The position numbers were made by a program, and so were the translations under genes. The notes beneath the pieces were generated by a model, which saw only the letters and a program-made list of their open reading frames with translations, made no database searches and was not told the origin of the DNA. Below, one piece after another: positions 63,857-64,000 of a DNA stretch of 64,000 nt (position 1 is the first letter of the stretch; each line of letters starts with the position of its first letter). Origin of the DNA: Humidesulfovibrio sp. (GTDB lineage Bacteria > Desulfobacterota > Desulfovibrionia > Desulfovibrionales > Desulfovibrionaceae); contig JARLHQ010000017.1 in NCBI GenBank assembly GCA_031292175.1, forward strand, positions 1-64,000. Direction: 5' to 3'.

Positions 63857-64000
63857 TTGAGCGACGCCCTGTCCGAGGAATTCTTCGCCGAAGTCGGCGA
63901 CAAGTACTACCCTCAGGTGCTGGAAGGCCTGGAGCGCCTCAGTTCGGGCGATGTGGCCGGAGGCATTGAAATCCTGGCCCGCCCCCTGCACACCATCAAG
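63857..64000 (+). CDS. Hpt-domain protein (partial, runs off right edge)
   Basis: Open from a TTG at 63857 (AAGGA upstream) to the end of the window, 48 codons. It reads EEFFAEVGDKYYPQVLEGLE and then LARPLHTIK. The LHTIK is the phosphoryl-accepting His motif of Hpt/CheA P1 domains. It may be a stand-alone Hpt protein or the N-terminus of a larger CheA-like kinase; the edge hides this. Confidence 0.65.
   Translation, partial: MSDALSEEFFAEVGDKYYPQVLEGLERLSSGDVAGGIEILARPLHTIK

Overview
The window is high-GC bacterial chromosome. Gene content points to a sulfate-reducing member of the Desulfovibrionales (Desulfobacterota). It holds a TupABC tungstate transporter, an arsenosugar/selenodomain radical-SAM gene set with a probable selenocysteine codon, a mannose-type PTS fragment (EIID-HPr-EI), an endonuclease Q-UvrD fusion, a cobalamin-riboswitch-controlled cobT and many PAS/REC signalling proteins. 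The taxonomic call is an inference from gene content. No tRNA, rRNA, insertion sequence, integrase or CRISPR array was seen.

Layout. 1-5065 (minus): a hybrid PAS/GAF sensor kinase cut by the left edge, then a methyl-accepting chemotaxis protein split by a frameshift in a C5/G5 tract. 5324-13441: msrAB and an arsenosugar-type cluster: AhpD-like peroxidase, radical SAM ArsS, an FAD disulfide reductase with a TVP38 membrane protein (opposite strand), two rSAM/selenodomain-associated transferases, a fatty-acid-hydroxylase-like protein and an unusual ADP-ribosylglycohydrolase. The apparent ArsS stop TGA (7764-7766) is followed by an in-frame C-terminal tail and a hairpin, which fits a selenoprotein. 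13496-17415 (minus): a periplasmic binding protein, PAS histidine kinase and response regulator operon. 17673-25781 (plus): site-2 protease, trpS, aminotransferase, a secreted basic protein, a tandem HD/HD-GYP protein and the EndoQ-UvrD fusion. 25783-35875: M15 peptidase, a membrane protein pair, an M16 protease, a YbjQ-like protein, cobT with its B12 riboswitch, a WcbI/glycosyltransferase pair and an MltC-like transglycosylase.

35894-46374 (minus): the Mla phospholipid-transport operon (mlaE-F-D-C-A) followed by a phosphoesterase, an HD nucleotidase-like protein, argJ, a PleD-like diguanylate cyclase and secA. 46624-58245 (minus): a long, tightly packed run of a DUF3108-type protein, rlmD, HD protein, rsmI, bioB, EIID, HPr, EI, smpB, glcD and glcF, many with overlapping start and stop codons. 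58399-64000: a CBS-domain protein, tupABC, a D-2-hydroxyacid dehydrogenase, an orphan 47-residue membrane protein with its own promoter and terminator, a TrmH-type methyltransferase, and a CheY-like regulator followed by an Hpt-domain gene cut by the right edge.

How the parts work together. The window is mostly core chromosome (translation, secretion, cofactors, envelope maintenance) with several signalling modules. The parts most worth following up are the selenocysteine-type ArsS and its neighbours, and the EndoQ-UvrD fusion, which joins a deaminated-base endonuclease to a helicase in one chain.
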